Below are positions 1-5,311 of a stretch of DNA of 6,124 nucleotides, piece by piece. The notes beneath the pieces were generated by a model that did not search any database, had not been told where the DNA came from, and saw only the letters and a program-made list of their open reading frames with translations. The stretch is from an uncultured Clostridia bacterium. GTDB lineage: Bacteria; Bacillota; Clostridia; TANB77; CAG-508. The stretch is from NCBI GenBank assembly GCA_948934525.1, contig CAQZSK010000031.1:1-6124 (forward strand). Reading direction: 5' to 3'. Numbering within the stretch: the first letter of the stretch is position 1; each line of letters starts with the position of its first letter. The translations under genes were made by a program, and so were the position numbers.

Positions 1-64
1 TATTTGATAAAATTTTTTCTTCCGTGATTACCATTCTCACGTTTACTATGCCGGACTTAGACAT
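1..64 (-). CDS. N-terminal fragment of an unidentified protein, cut by the window edge
   Basis: An ATG at 64-62 opens a frame of 21 codons that stays open to the left edge (visible protein MSKSGIVNVRMVITEEKILSN). It is preceded by a strong Shine-Dalgarno, AAAGGAGGG at 83-75, about ten bases upstream, and by two sigma-A promoters, so it is very probably a real gene. I do not recognise the family from 21 residues. There is no signal peptide or membrane segment in the visible part. A second ATG at codon 11 lacks a ribosome binding site. It lies 193 bp downstream of the acyl-CoA synthetase stop, in the same direction, but its own promoters suggest independent transcription. The 11-bp-periodic operator upstream resembles the one at mreB, so a cell-envelope role is a guess from regulation only. 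Confidence 0.72.
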   Translation of the reverse strand, partial: MSKSGIVNVRMVITEEKILSN

Positions 65-111
65 TGTAAACTTTCCCTCCTTTGTCCTATGTTATTTTCT
101 AATCTGCCTAT

Positions 112-140
112 ATTATACACTGTTCTCCCAAAAACCACAA
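112..140 (-). promoter_or_regulatory. Sigma-A promoter P2 of the left-edge gene
   Basis: Read on the minus strand there is a perfect -10 box TATAAT (117-112) and a weak -35 box TTGTGG (140-135), separated by 17 bp. The expected transcription start is near 105, giving a leader of about 40 nt before the ATG at 64. The poor -35 together with a perfect -10 suits a promoter that needs an activator. The TGTAAY-type array at 162-189 lies just upstream of its -35. Confidence 0.6.
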
Positions 141-161
141 TAGGATTTCTTTTAAATTATT

Positions 162-189
162 TTTACATTTCTGTTACAATTTTATTACA
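162..189 (-). promoter_or_regulatory. WalR/OmpR-family-like operator: three half-sites at 11-bp spacing
   Basis: On the minus strand there are three direct half-sites, TGTAAT (189-184), TGTAAC (178-173) and TGTAAA (167-162), each separated by exactly 5 bp. This fits the known WalR (YycF) box of two TGTWAH half-sites with a 5-bp spacer, with one extra half-site. The first half-site shares one base with the -10 box of P1, and the others cover that promoter's start region, which suggests repression of P1. The same array is upstream of P2. The regulator itself is not in the window, and a PhoP-type box is the main alternative. Confidence 0.55.
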
Positions 190-207
190 AGATTTTTATG
201 AAGTCAA
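179..207 (-). promoter_or_regulatory. Sigma-A promoter P1 of the left-edge gene
   Basis: On the minus strand, -35 box TTGACT (207-202) and -10 box TAAAAT (184-179) have a 17-bp spacer. The expected start is near 172, about 108 nt upstream of the ATG at 64. The promoter lies about 50 bp beyond the stop codon of the acyl-CoA synthetase. I see no convincing terminator between them, so some read-through from that gene is possible. Confidence 0.65.
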
Positions 208-257
208 GGACATTTTGTATTTTTTTGTCTTTTTTTATACAAGACTTTTTATATAGG

Positions 258-2132
258 CTATTTCTTCTTTAATTCTGCATATCTCTTAATCTTCATAGTC
301 GTTGTTTTTTCAAATTCATCCTGTTTAATTTCTAAATTCTTAATTGCCTTATAAGAAGTTAATTGTTTATTTACTTCTTTAATTTTTTCCCAAATAATCT
401 CTTTTACTCTTTCTTCTGATACATCTTTACCATATTTTGCTTCTATTTCTTCCATATTTGGAATAACTTTTACAGAAATAACCAACTCTTTATTCGCTTC
501 TTCTTTAGGTGCTTCTTTGCCATAAACCATACATTCTTTAATTTCTGCAATTTGACCTAATAGAAGTTCAATTTCTTCTGGATAAATATTTTTGCCATTT
601 TGTGTTACAATAACATTTTTGCTTCTTCCAGTAATATATAAAAATCCATCTTGGTCTAAGTATCCAACATCTCCTGAATGGAACCATCTTTGTCCTTCTT
701 TTACTTCTATTGCTTCTTTTGTTGCTTCTTCATCTTCATAATATCCAAGCATTAGAGTAGGTGTTTTAATTAGGACTTCTCCTTCTCCATTTTCATTTGG
801 ATTGTCAATTTTTAATTCTGCTTGAAAAACTGCTTTTCCTGCGGATCCTACCTTTGGTTGAAACTCAGGCGTTAATGCAGATATAGGAGCAGTTTCTGTT
901 AATCCATATCCTTGTAGGAATACAATTCCAATATCTTCTACCCATTTACCAATTTTAGCATCAATTGGAGCTGCTGCTGATACAATTATTCTTAACTTCC
1001 CACCTAAATTTTCATGTATTTCATTAAATACCTTACGTTTTACATCCACACCAACTACTTTTAAAGCATTTGTTACATGAATCATAGAATTTACTAATCC
1101 ATCTTTTTTGCTCTTCTTAATATTGGCATTTATTTTACGATATAAGTTTTCAATTAAAAGTGGCACAGCAAGTAATGCTGTTGGGTTTGTTTCTTTAAGA
1201 TTTGGTACAATATGTTTTAATCCTTGGCAAACTGCAACTGAGCATCCATTTGCCATTGGTACTAAAAATCCAATTGAGGATTCATATGTATGATGTAATG
1301 GAAGTACTGAGAAAAGTCTATCTGCTGGACCTAATTTTACATAAGCAGAAACAGCATTAACATTCTCTGCTAAATTACGGCTAGATAGCATAACTCCTTT
1401 TGCATTTGATGTAGTTCCTGAAGTAAATAATAATACTTTGAATTCATCTGGTATAATCTCTATTTTAGAATAAAAATCGTCACCATTTTGTACTAAGTTT
1501 TTTCCTTCATCAATCAAGTACTTCATTCCAACATTTCTACCATTAATTCCTTCTTCAGAATACATTCTTACAAAATATTTTACATTTGAATTTTTATCCA
1601 TAATTTTTTTAATAGATTCTGCTTTTTTGTCAGAATAAATAACAACATCTGCTCTAGACCTAGTAACCACATTCTCTAGCTCATTATCTGGTAGTTCTTT
1701 ATCTGTTGGAATAGCAATTCCACTACCGCATAACATTGTCATATATGATACATACCATTCATATGTCGTTTCACTAATAATTAAAACTCTTGGTTTACCT
1801 TCTAAATTTAATTTTCTAGTTAAGGCGGTTCCAAATCCAATAACATCTTTTCCAAATTGTTCATAACTAATTTGTGTGTACTTTCCTTTTGGATCAAATT
1901 TTTCTAATATAAATTCTTTGTTTCCATATAGTTTGATTGATTTATAAAATATTTCTTGAATGGTAGCATAGGAAGTCGCATCATAATTTTTATTTTCTTT
2001 TTTCTTTTGATTTTCCTGCGCCCTTTGTAAAGCCTCATAATCTACCTTTACCTCATCAATTTCAGGAATATCTTTCATTTTCAATTTCGGAAATTTAAAA
2101 TCTGGTACTTTAAAGTCTTTTAGTCCTCTCAT
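258..2132 (-). CDS. Long-chain acyl-CoA synthetase (AMP-forming fatty acid-CoA ligase)
   Basis: The 624-residue protein belongs to the ANL adenylating superfamily and most resembles long-chain fatty acid-CoA ligases. These activate a fatty acid with ATP to an acyl-AMP and pass it to CoA. The order of motifs is complete: P-loop LFTSGTTSNAKG (235-246), GYGLTET (408-414), HSGD (485-488), the hinge and Gly-rich stretch around 501-520 with TGRSKN and GKNIYPEE, and the C-terminal TTTMKIKR (610-617), whose Lys614 is the likely catalytic lysine. The length is normal for the family. The first ~50 residues are a lysine-rich, Phe/Pro-punctuated extension ahead of the conserved fold. There is no signal peptide, so it should be cytoplasmic or peripheral at the membrane. 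It lies 75 bp downstream of a tetR-family gene, a common arrangement for fatty-acid metabolism. ATG at 2132 is the first start after in-frame stops, but it lacks a nearby Shine-Dalgarno. Substrate chain length cannot be read from the sequence. Confidence 0.93.
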   Translation of the reverse strand: MRGLKDFKVPDFKFPKLKMKDIPEIDEVKVDYEALQRAQENQKKKENKNYDATSYATIQEIFYKSIKLYGNKEFILEKFDPKGKYTQISYEQFGKDVIGFGTALTRKLNLEGKPRVLIISETTYEWYVSYMTMLCGSGIAIPTDKELPDNELENVVTRSRADVVIYSDKKAESIKKIMDKNSNVKYFVRMYSEEGINGRNVGMKYLIDEGKNLVQNGDDFYSKIEIIPDEFKVLLFTSGTTSNAKGVMLSSRNLAENVNAVSAYVKLGPADRLFSVLPLHHTYESSIGFLVPMANGCSVAVCQGLKHIVPNLKETNPTALLAVPLLIENLYRKINANIKKSKKDGLVNSMIHVTNALKVVGVDVKRKVFNEIHENLGGKLRIIVSAAAPIDAKIGKWVEDIGIVFLQGYGLTETAPISALTPEFQPKVGSAGKAVFQAELKIDNPNENGEGEVLIKTPTLMLGYYEDEEATKEAIEVKEGQRWFHSGDVGYLDQDGFLYITGRSKNVIVTQNGKNIYPEEIELLLGQIAEIKECMVYGKEAPKEEANKELVISVKVIPNMEEIEAKYGKDVSEERVKEIIWEKIKEVNKQLTSYKAIKNLEIKQDEFEKTTTMKIKRYAELKKK

Positions 2133-2143
2133 CTTTATTTGTA

Positions 2144-2166
2144 TAATCTACTATTTAAGTAGATTA
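2144..2166. promoter_or_regulatory. 23-bp perfect palindrome: TetR operator candidate or leader hairpin
   Basis: Arms TAATCTACT (2144-2152) and AGTAGATTA (2158-2166) are perfect reverse complements of 9 bp around a 5-bp spacer. The element lies between the tetR-family gene and the acyl-CoA synthetase. Its size and symmetry suit an operator for a dimeric TetR repressor. It also lies directly between the Shine-Dalgarno (2167-2176) and the ATG (2132) of the synthetase, so in mRNA it would form a 9-bp hairpin in the translation-initiation region. I see no good promoter overlapping it, which weakens the simple operator reading. Confidence 0.6.
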
Positions 2167-2176
2167 CATCTCCTTT
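2167..2176 (-). promoter_or_regulatory. Unusually distant Shine-Dalgarno of the acyl-CoA synthetase
   Basis: AAAGGAGATG on the minus strand is the only strong ribosome binding site in the tetR-synthetase gap. It ends about 35 nt before the ATG at 2132, far beyond the usual 5-10 nt. The ATG inside it is followed at once by TAA, so it is not a usable start. Folding of the adjacent palindrome would leave roughly 14 unpaired bases between site and start. Confidence 0.5.
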
Positions 2177-2207
2177 CTATTTTCCCTTTTAGCCTTTTCT
2201 TTTTTTG

Positions 2208-2774
2208 TTATTTCTTTAATTTTTTTATAAAAATTTTTTCAATTTCTTTGTCTAATGTAATCATATCGACCTCTTCTTGATGACGCATCTTATATATTAA
2301 ACTAGAACATGTAAATCCAAAAATTCCTGATGCCATAACATTTGGGTCTCCTTCTATAATTTCTCCTTTTTCAATTCCATCTCTAATAATTTCCTCTATC
2401 ATTTGAATATAATCAAATACATAGTTTCTACACATTAAAGAGCGTGGATCAGTTCCCCAAATTTGGCTTAATATAATTGTCATAAAACTTTCATATTTCA
2501 CCAATACTTTAATTTGTATTAATACAATTGCTCTCACTTTATCAATTGTACTTTCTAACTTCTCTGTTTTAATAGCAATACTATTTTTAAGAAGCTTTAC
2601 TCCTTCTTCTATTAAGAAGTTAAATATCTCTTCCTTACTAGAAAAGTGATAATATAAAGTTCCTTTTGCTACTCCTACTGTTGCTGTAATTTCTTCTATA
2701 CTTGTTGCATCATATCCCTTTTCAGCAAAGAGTTTCATTGATGTTTCAAATATTTTTCTTTTGGTTTTATTCAT
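2208..2774 (-). CDS. TetR/AcrR-family transcriptional regulator
   Basis: This is a 188-residue one-domain-plus-ligand-pocket regulator. The N-terminal helix-turn-helix is typical of the family: KIFETSMKLFAEKGYDATS (8-26), then IEEITATVGVAKGTLYYHF and SSKEEI, with the GTLYYHF recognition-helix signature near 38-44. The remaining all-helical part is variable, as expected for the ligand-binding and dimerisation domain. It starts 13 bp after the mreB stop; its Shine-Dalgarno (TAGGAGA, 2790-2784) overlaps that stop codon, so the two are almost certainly cotranscribed. It precedes a long-chain acyl-CoA synthetase. Local TetR proteins beside such genes often sense acyl-CoA (FadR/YsiA type in Bacillus), so an acyl-CoA-responsive repressor is a reasonable inference, not proven. 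The palindrome at 2144-2166 is its best operator candidate here. Confidence 0.9.
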   Translation of the reverse strand: MNKTKRKIFETSMKLFAEKGYDATSIEEITATVGVAKGTLYYHFSSKEEIFNFLIEEGVKLLKNSIAIKTEKLESTIDKVRAIVLIQIKVLVKYESFMTIILSQIWGTDPRSLMCRNYVFDYIQMIEEIIRDGIEKGEIIEGDPNVMASGIFGFTCSSLIYKMRHQEEVDMITLDKEIEKIFIKKLKK

Positions 2775-2787
2775 ATGACTTTTTCTC

Positions 2788-3792
2788 CTATTTTCTTTTT
2801 TTAGTGTCTAATACATCTAAATTATCTAGTGCTTTTCCTGTTCCTAATGCTACACAAGAAACGGCATCTTGTGCAATCATTACATTAATTCCTGTTTTTT
2901 CTTGTAAGAGTTTGTCTAGTCCATCTACTAAACATCCTCCACCCGTCATATAAATTCCTCTATCACTAATATCTGCTGCAAGTTCTGGTGGTGTTCTTTC
3001 TAATACACTATGAACAGCATCTACTACCATCATGGCTGGTTCTATTAATGCCTCAAACATTTCACTTGAACGTACTGAAATTGTTTTTGGTAGTCCTGTA
3101 GTCAAATCTCTTCCTCTAAGTTCCATTTCCATATCCTGCATTTTTGGATATACACAACCTATATTAATTTTCAAATCTTCTGCTGTTCTCTCTCCAATAA
3201 TCACATTATATTTTTTCTTAATATATTTTACAATAGCTTCATCAAATTTGTCTCCTGCTACTTTTAAAGAAGTACTGACAACTGAACCACCTAATGATAT
3301 TACTGCTACATCTGTAGTTCCACCACCAATATCTACCACCATATTTCCACAAGGCTTTGAAATGTCTAATCCAGCACCAATAGCTGCAGCTATTGGTTCT
3401 TCTATTAAGTATACTTTTCTAGCTCCTGCTTGAGAGGCAGCATCTATAACAGCTTTTTTCTCTACTTCAGTTACTTGTGAAGGAATACATATCATAATTC
3501 TTGGAGAAAAAATAAACTTTCCACAAACACGATTAATAAAATATTTAAGCATCTTTTCAGTTACTGTATAATTAGAAATAACGCCATCTCTTAGCGGTCT
3601 TGTTGCCACTATATTTCCAGGAGTTCTTCCTAGCATTCTTCTTGCTTCTTTTCCTACAGCCAAAACTTCCCCTGTGTTATTATCTACTGCTACAACAGAA
3701 GGTTCCCTTAATACAATTCCTTTTCCTTTTGTATATGCAATAACACTAGCAGTTCCTAAATCTATCCCAATATCTTGTCCATACTTAAACAT
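2788..3792 (-). CDS. mreB: MreB-family rod-shape-determining actin homologue
   Basis: At 334 residues this has the normal length for MreB/Mbl/MreBH. All actin-fold nucleotide motifs are present: phosphate-1 DIGIDLGTA (7-15), the EEPIAAAIGAGLD segment with the likely catalytic glutamate (131-143), phosphate-2 VVDIGGGTTDVAV (152-164) and the adenosine motif GIYMTGGGCLVDGLD (279-293). The short N-terminus MFKYGQ is the usual site of membrane contact. The protein forms membrane-bound filaments that direct lateral cell-wall synthesis by the elongasome. No mreC or mreD follows; instead the gene heads a unit with a TetR regulator and an acyl-CoA synthetase. It may therefore be a stand-alone paralogue (mbl- or mreBH-like) rather than the mreBCD copy; the sequence alone does not settle that. 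The start is backed by AAAGGAA at 3807-3801, eight bases before the ATG. A sigma-A promoter and an 11-bp-periodic operator precede it. Confidence 0.94.
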   Translation of the reverse strand: MFKYGQDIGIDLGTASVIAYTKGKGIVLREPSVVAVDNNTGEVLAVGKEARRMLGRTPGNIVATRPLRDGVISNYTVTEKMLKYFINRVCGKFIFSPRIMICIPSQVTEVEKKAVIDAASQAGARKVYLIEEPIAAAIGAGLDISKPCGNMVVDIGGGTTDVAVISLGGSVVSTSLKVAGDKFDEAIVKYIKKKYNVIIGERTAEDLKINIGCVYPKMQDMEMELRGRDLTTGLPKTISVRSSEMFEALIEPAMMVVDAVHSVLERTPPELAADISDRGIYMTGGGCLVDGLDKLLQEKTGINVMIAQDAVSCVALGTGKALDNLDVLDTKKRK

Positions 3793-3815
3793 TACCCACG
3801 TTCCTTTCAGTTTTC

Positions 3816-3854
3816 ATTACATTTTCGTTACATTTTCGTTACGATTATATTACA
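3816..3854 (-). promoter_or_regulatory. WalR/OmpR-family-like operator: four half-sites at 11-bp spacing
   Basis: On the minus strand four direct half-sites follow each other: TGTAAT (3854-3849), CGTAAC (3843-3838), TGTAAC (3832-3827) and TGTAAT (3821-3816). Each is separated by exactly 5 bp (ATAAT, GAAAA, GAAAA). Three match the WalR half-site TGTWAH fully and one differs at its first base. Seen another way, 3811-3843 is three copies of an 11-bp tandem repeat. The first half-site touches the -10 box and the rest cover the start site and early leader, a position suited to repression. Confidence 0.6.
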
Positions 3855-3872
3855 GTTTGTATAAAATAGCAA
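3844..3872 (-). promoter_or_regulatory. Sigma-A promoter of mreB
   Basis: On the minus strand, -35 box TTGCTA (3872-3867) and a perfect -10 box TATAAT (3849-3844) lie 17 bp apart. The expected start is near 3837, giving a leader of about 45 nt to the mreB ATG at 3792. It lies about 37 bp beyond the terminator that closes the lexA unit, so mreB starts a new transcription unit. Confidence 0.75.
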
Positions 3873-3908
3873 TCTATTTTTTCTATTTTTTATAAAAAAA
3901 CAATTGCA

Positions 3909-3938
3909 AAAATAGAGTATGCTTCCATACTCTATTTT
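3909..3938 (-). terminator. Rho-independent terminator of the lexA/membrane-protein unit
   Basis: There is a perfect 13-bp stem (3909-3921 with 3926-3938) and a 4-base loop. On the minus strand the downstream arm ends in a run of T, followed after a few bases by a second T run near 3894-3900. It begins 26 bp after the stop at 3965. The plus-strand side also has a T-rich tail (3935-3948), so it could act in both directions, although no plus-strand gene reaches it. Confidence 0.8.
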
Positions 3939-3964
3939 ATCCTTTTTTCATAATTTCTATACAA

Positions 3965-4483
3965 TTATAAGAAGAAATATCCTAAAATGACAGCGCTTAT
4001 TAAACCTGCTGGACCATAAGTAGGATCTATCTTTAATTCCTCAGAAGTAGCATTTATTGCTTCTTCCTCATCTACCATGCTTATCTTTACATAGCTTACA
4101 TTATCATAACGAAAACCTAATTCATAATTTTTTTCTTCTTCTGGATAAAAACTATCCACTTCAATATATTTGGTTCCTACATTAATATCTCTAGGTGTGT
4201 AAAAGTCAAATTTTAAATATTGTTCATTAATCACTTCATCTGTCGTATTTTTAATTGTTCCCTTTACATTACCATTTACATTTGATGCTTCTGCAGTTGT
4301 AACAGTAACTTCAGGAGAGGTAACATTTATTTCATAACTTGTCATTGGTTGGTATAAGGATTTTGTATAGTTATATATCATAATATCCGAAAAAATGAAG
4401 AAAAATACAAAAATAAGTAAATAACAAAAGAATACCTTCATTCTAGGACGTCTATCAAAAAACCATATATCTAAGTAATTCAT
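3965..4483 (-). CDS. Small membrane protein with an FxLYD-like extracytoplasmic domain, function unknown
   Basis: I place the start at ATG 4483 (172 residues), because GAGGAG ends six bases before it. A longer TTG-initiated reading from 4501 would use the ribosome binding site itself as codons. A short basic N-terminus (RRPRMK, 11-16) precedes a strong membrane helix at about 17-38. A polar region of about 115 residues follows, and the tail from about 158 to 172 is hydrophobic (GLISAVILGYFFL) but short for a full membrane span. The central part, about 68-135, has the pattern of FxLYD-type beta domains: VNGNVKGTIKNTT, then FDFYTPRDINVGTKYIEV, then YPEEEKNYELGF. The basic flank before helix 1 predicts the domain lies outside the cytoplasm. 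It follows lexA by 28 bp and precedes the terminator, so it is probably cotranscribed with lexA. No enzymatic motif is visible. The FxLYD assignment is by pattern only. Confidence 0.75.
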   Translation of the reverse strand: MNYLDIWFFDRRPRMKVFFCYLLIFVFFFIFSDIMIYNYTKSLYQPMTSYEINVTSPEVTVTTAEASNVNGNVKGTIKNTTDEVINEQYLKFDFYTPRDINVGTKYIEVDSFYPEEEKNYELGFRYDNVSYVKISMVDEEEAINATSEELKIDPTYGPAGLISAVILGYFFL

Positions 4484-4511
4484 AGAATTCTCCTCTCTCA
4501 ACTTTTTTTAA

Positions 4512-5177
4512 TTATAATTTTCTAAATACTCCTGCTACTTTACCTAAAATTTCACAATTTGGCACAATAATTGGATCCATTGTACTATTTTCAGGTTGTA
4601 ATCTAATATGATCTTTTTCTTTATAAAATGTTTTTACAGTTGCTGAATCTTCAATTAAAGCTACTACAATTTGACCATTTTCTGCTGTATTTTGTCTTTT
4701 TACTAAAATATAGTCTCCATCTAAAATACCAGCTTCAATCATACTTTCACCACGTACTGTTAGCATAAAACTTTCACTATTTCCAACAAAATCCAATGGA
4801 ATTGGAAAAGTATCAGTTATATTTTCTACTGCTAAAATTGGCTCTCCTGCTGTAATCTTACCAATTACTGGAACTTCAACCATTTCCTTTCCAGTATAAT
4901 AATTTTTATCTTCCTGCTTTTTGGTAACCTCTTCTCCATTACCACCTTTTAATAATCTTAATGTTCTTCCTTTTTGTTCTTCTTTTTTAATATATCCTTT
5001 TTCAGCTAATTTTGCTAAATAATTATGTACTGTAGCTGTTGACTTTAATCCTACTGCCTTTCCTATTTCTCTTACTGATGGAGCATATCCATTTACTCCC
5101 ATTTCTTTTTCAATAAACTTTAAAATTGCTTTTTCTCTTTTATTAATTGCCATTGGGTCTTTTTCTTTTCTAGGCAT
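4512..5177 (-). CDS. lexA: LexA, SOS-response repressor and self-cleaving S24 peptidase
   Basis: The 221-residue protein has both LexA domains. The N-terminal winged helix (about 12-75) includes NGYAPSVREIGKAVGLKSTATVHNYL, close to the Bacillus type of recognition helix. The C-terminal S24 domain has the self-cleavage site Ala110-Gly111 in GKITAGEP, catalytic Ser145 in RGESM and catalytic Lys182 in ATVKTFY. It should repress DNA-damage genes until RecA filaments trigger cleavage. Met1 is supported by AAGGAG at 5192-5187, nine bases upstream, which gives a short basic extension (PRKEKDP) before the usual start region at Met9. It has its own promoter, carrying an inverted repeat over the -35 box. 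No consensus GAAC-N4-GTTC box is seen there. The gene downstream is a membrane protein, not a repair gene. Confidence 0.95.
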   Translation of the reverse strand: MPRKEKDPMAINKREKAILKFIEKEMGVNGYAPSVREIGKAVGLKSTATVHNYLAKLAEKGYIKKEEQKGRTLRLLKGGNGEEVTKKQEDKNYYTGKEMVEVPVIGKITAGEPILAVENITDTFPIPLDFVGNSESFMLTVRGESMIEAGILDGDYILVKRQNTAENGQIVVALIEDSATVKTFYKEKDHIRLQPENSTMDPIIVPNCEILGKVAGVFRKL

Positions 5178-5215
5178 AGTACATCTCTCCTTAATTTTAT
5201 TTTTTATCCTTTATA

Positions 5216-5244
5216 ATAATAACATACAAACAAAAAAATGTCAA
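5216..5244 (-). promoter_or_regulatory. Sigma-A promoter of lexA
   Basis: On the minus strand there is a perfect -35 box TTGACA (5244-5239) and a -10 box TATTAT (5221-5216) with a 17-bp, T-rich spacer. The expected start is near 5209, giving a leader of about 32 nt to the lexA ATG at 5177. It is among the strongest-looking promoters in the window, as expected for a gene held down by autorepression. Confidence 0.75.
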
Positions 5245-5255
5245 ATATTTGTTTG
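5227..5255. promoter_or_regulatory. Inverted repeat over the lexA -35 box, candidate LexA operator
   Basis: Arms CAAACAAA (5227-5234) and TTTGTTTG (5248-5255) are perfect 8-bp reverse complements around 13 bp, and the centre falls on the -35 box. Inside it, 5242-5255 reads on the minus strand as CAAAC-N4-ATTTG, a degraded match to the Gram-positive SOS box CGAAC-N4-GTTCG (7 of 10 fixed bases). LexA autoregulation makes an operator here likely. Which of the two patterns matters, if either, is uncertain, since AT-rich DNA gives such repeats by chance. Confidence 0.35.
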
Positions 5256-5294
5256 ATTTTCTTTTAAATCGCCACAGTGGTCACAGCGATACAT
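5241..5294 (-). other. 17-codon Cys-X2-Cys mini-ORF, doubtful
   Basis: An ATG at 5294 opens a 17-codon frame (MYRCDHCGDLKENQTNI) ending in TGA at 5243-5241, inside the lexA -35 box. The Cys-Asp-His-Cys-Gly knuckle looks like half of a zinc ribbon, and the stretch 5268-5290 is clearly richer in G and C than its surroundings. There is no Shine-Dalgarno and no separate promoter, so it may be a remnant of a lost gene or chance rather than an expressed peptide. Confidence 0.2.
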
Positions 5295-5311
5295 ACTATA
5301 TAACTTTACAC

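Noticed and set aside
227..250. GTCTT/AAGAC hairpin followed by five T on the plus strand
   Set aside because: It is only a 5-bp stem with a 9-base loop, and its T run faces the plus strand, where no gene ends. On the minus strand there is no T run, so it does not terminate the acyl-CoA synthetase.
1108..1293. Plus-strand open frame of 61 codons
   Set aside because: It lies wholly inside the acyl-CoA synthetase, has no ribosome binding site and no family signature.
2702..2953. Plus-strand open frame of 83 codons
   Set aside because: It is antisense to the tetR-mreB junction; its hydrophobic, low-complexity product reflects the reverse of lysine-rich coding.
3032..3433. Plus-strand open frame of 133 codons
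   Set aside because: It is antisense to the mreB core, including the phosphate-2 motif; a long frame is expected there from the codon bias of the real gene.
3811..3843. Three 11-bp tandem repeats as a short CRISPR-like or simple microsatellite array
   Set aside because: The units are far too short and have no spacers; the phase and match to response-regulator half-sites explain them better.
3674..3895. Plus-strand open frame of 73 codons
   Set aside because: It is antisense to the mreB start and reads through the mreB promoter and operator; no Shine-Dalgarno.
4484..4501. Upstream TTG start for the FxLYD-like membrane protein
   Set aside because: The extra six codons consist of the GAGAGGAG ribosome binding site that serves the ATG at 4483.
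5268..5290. tRNA or small structured RNA in the GC-richer patch
   Set aside because: There is no cloverleaf, no TTCGA-type T loop and only a 5-bp outer stem.
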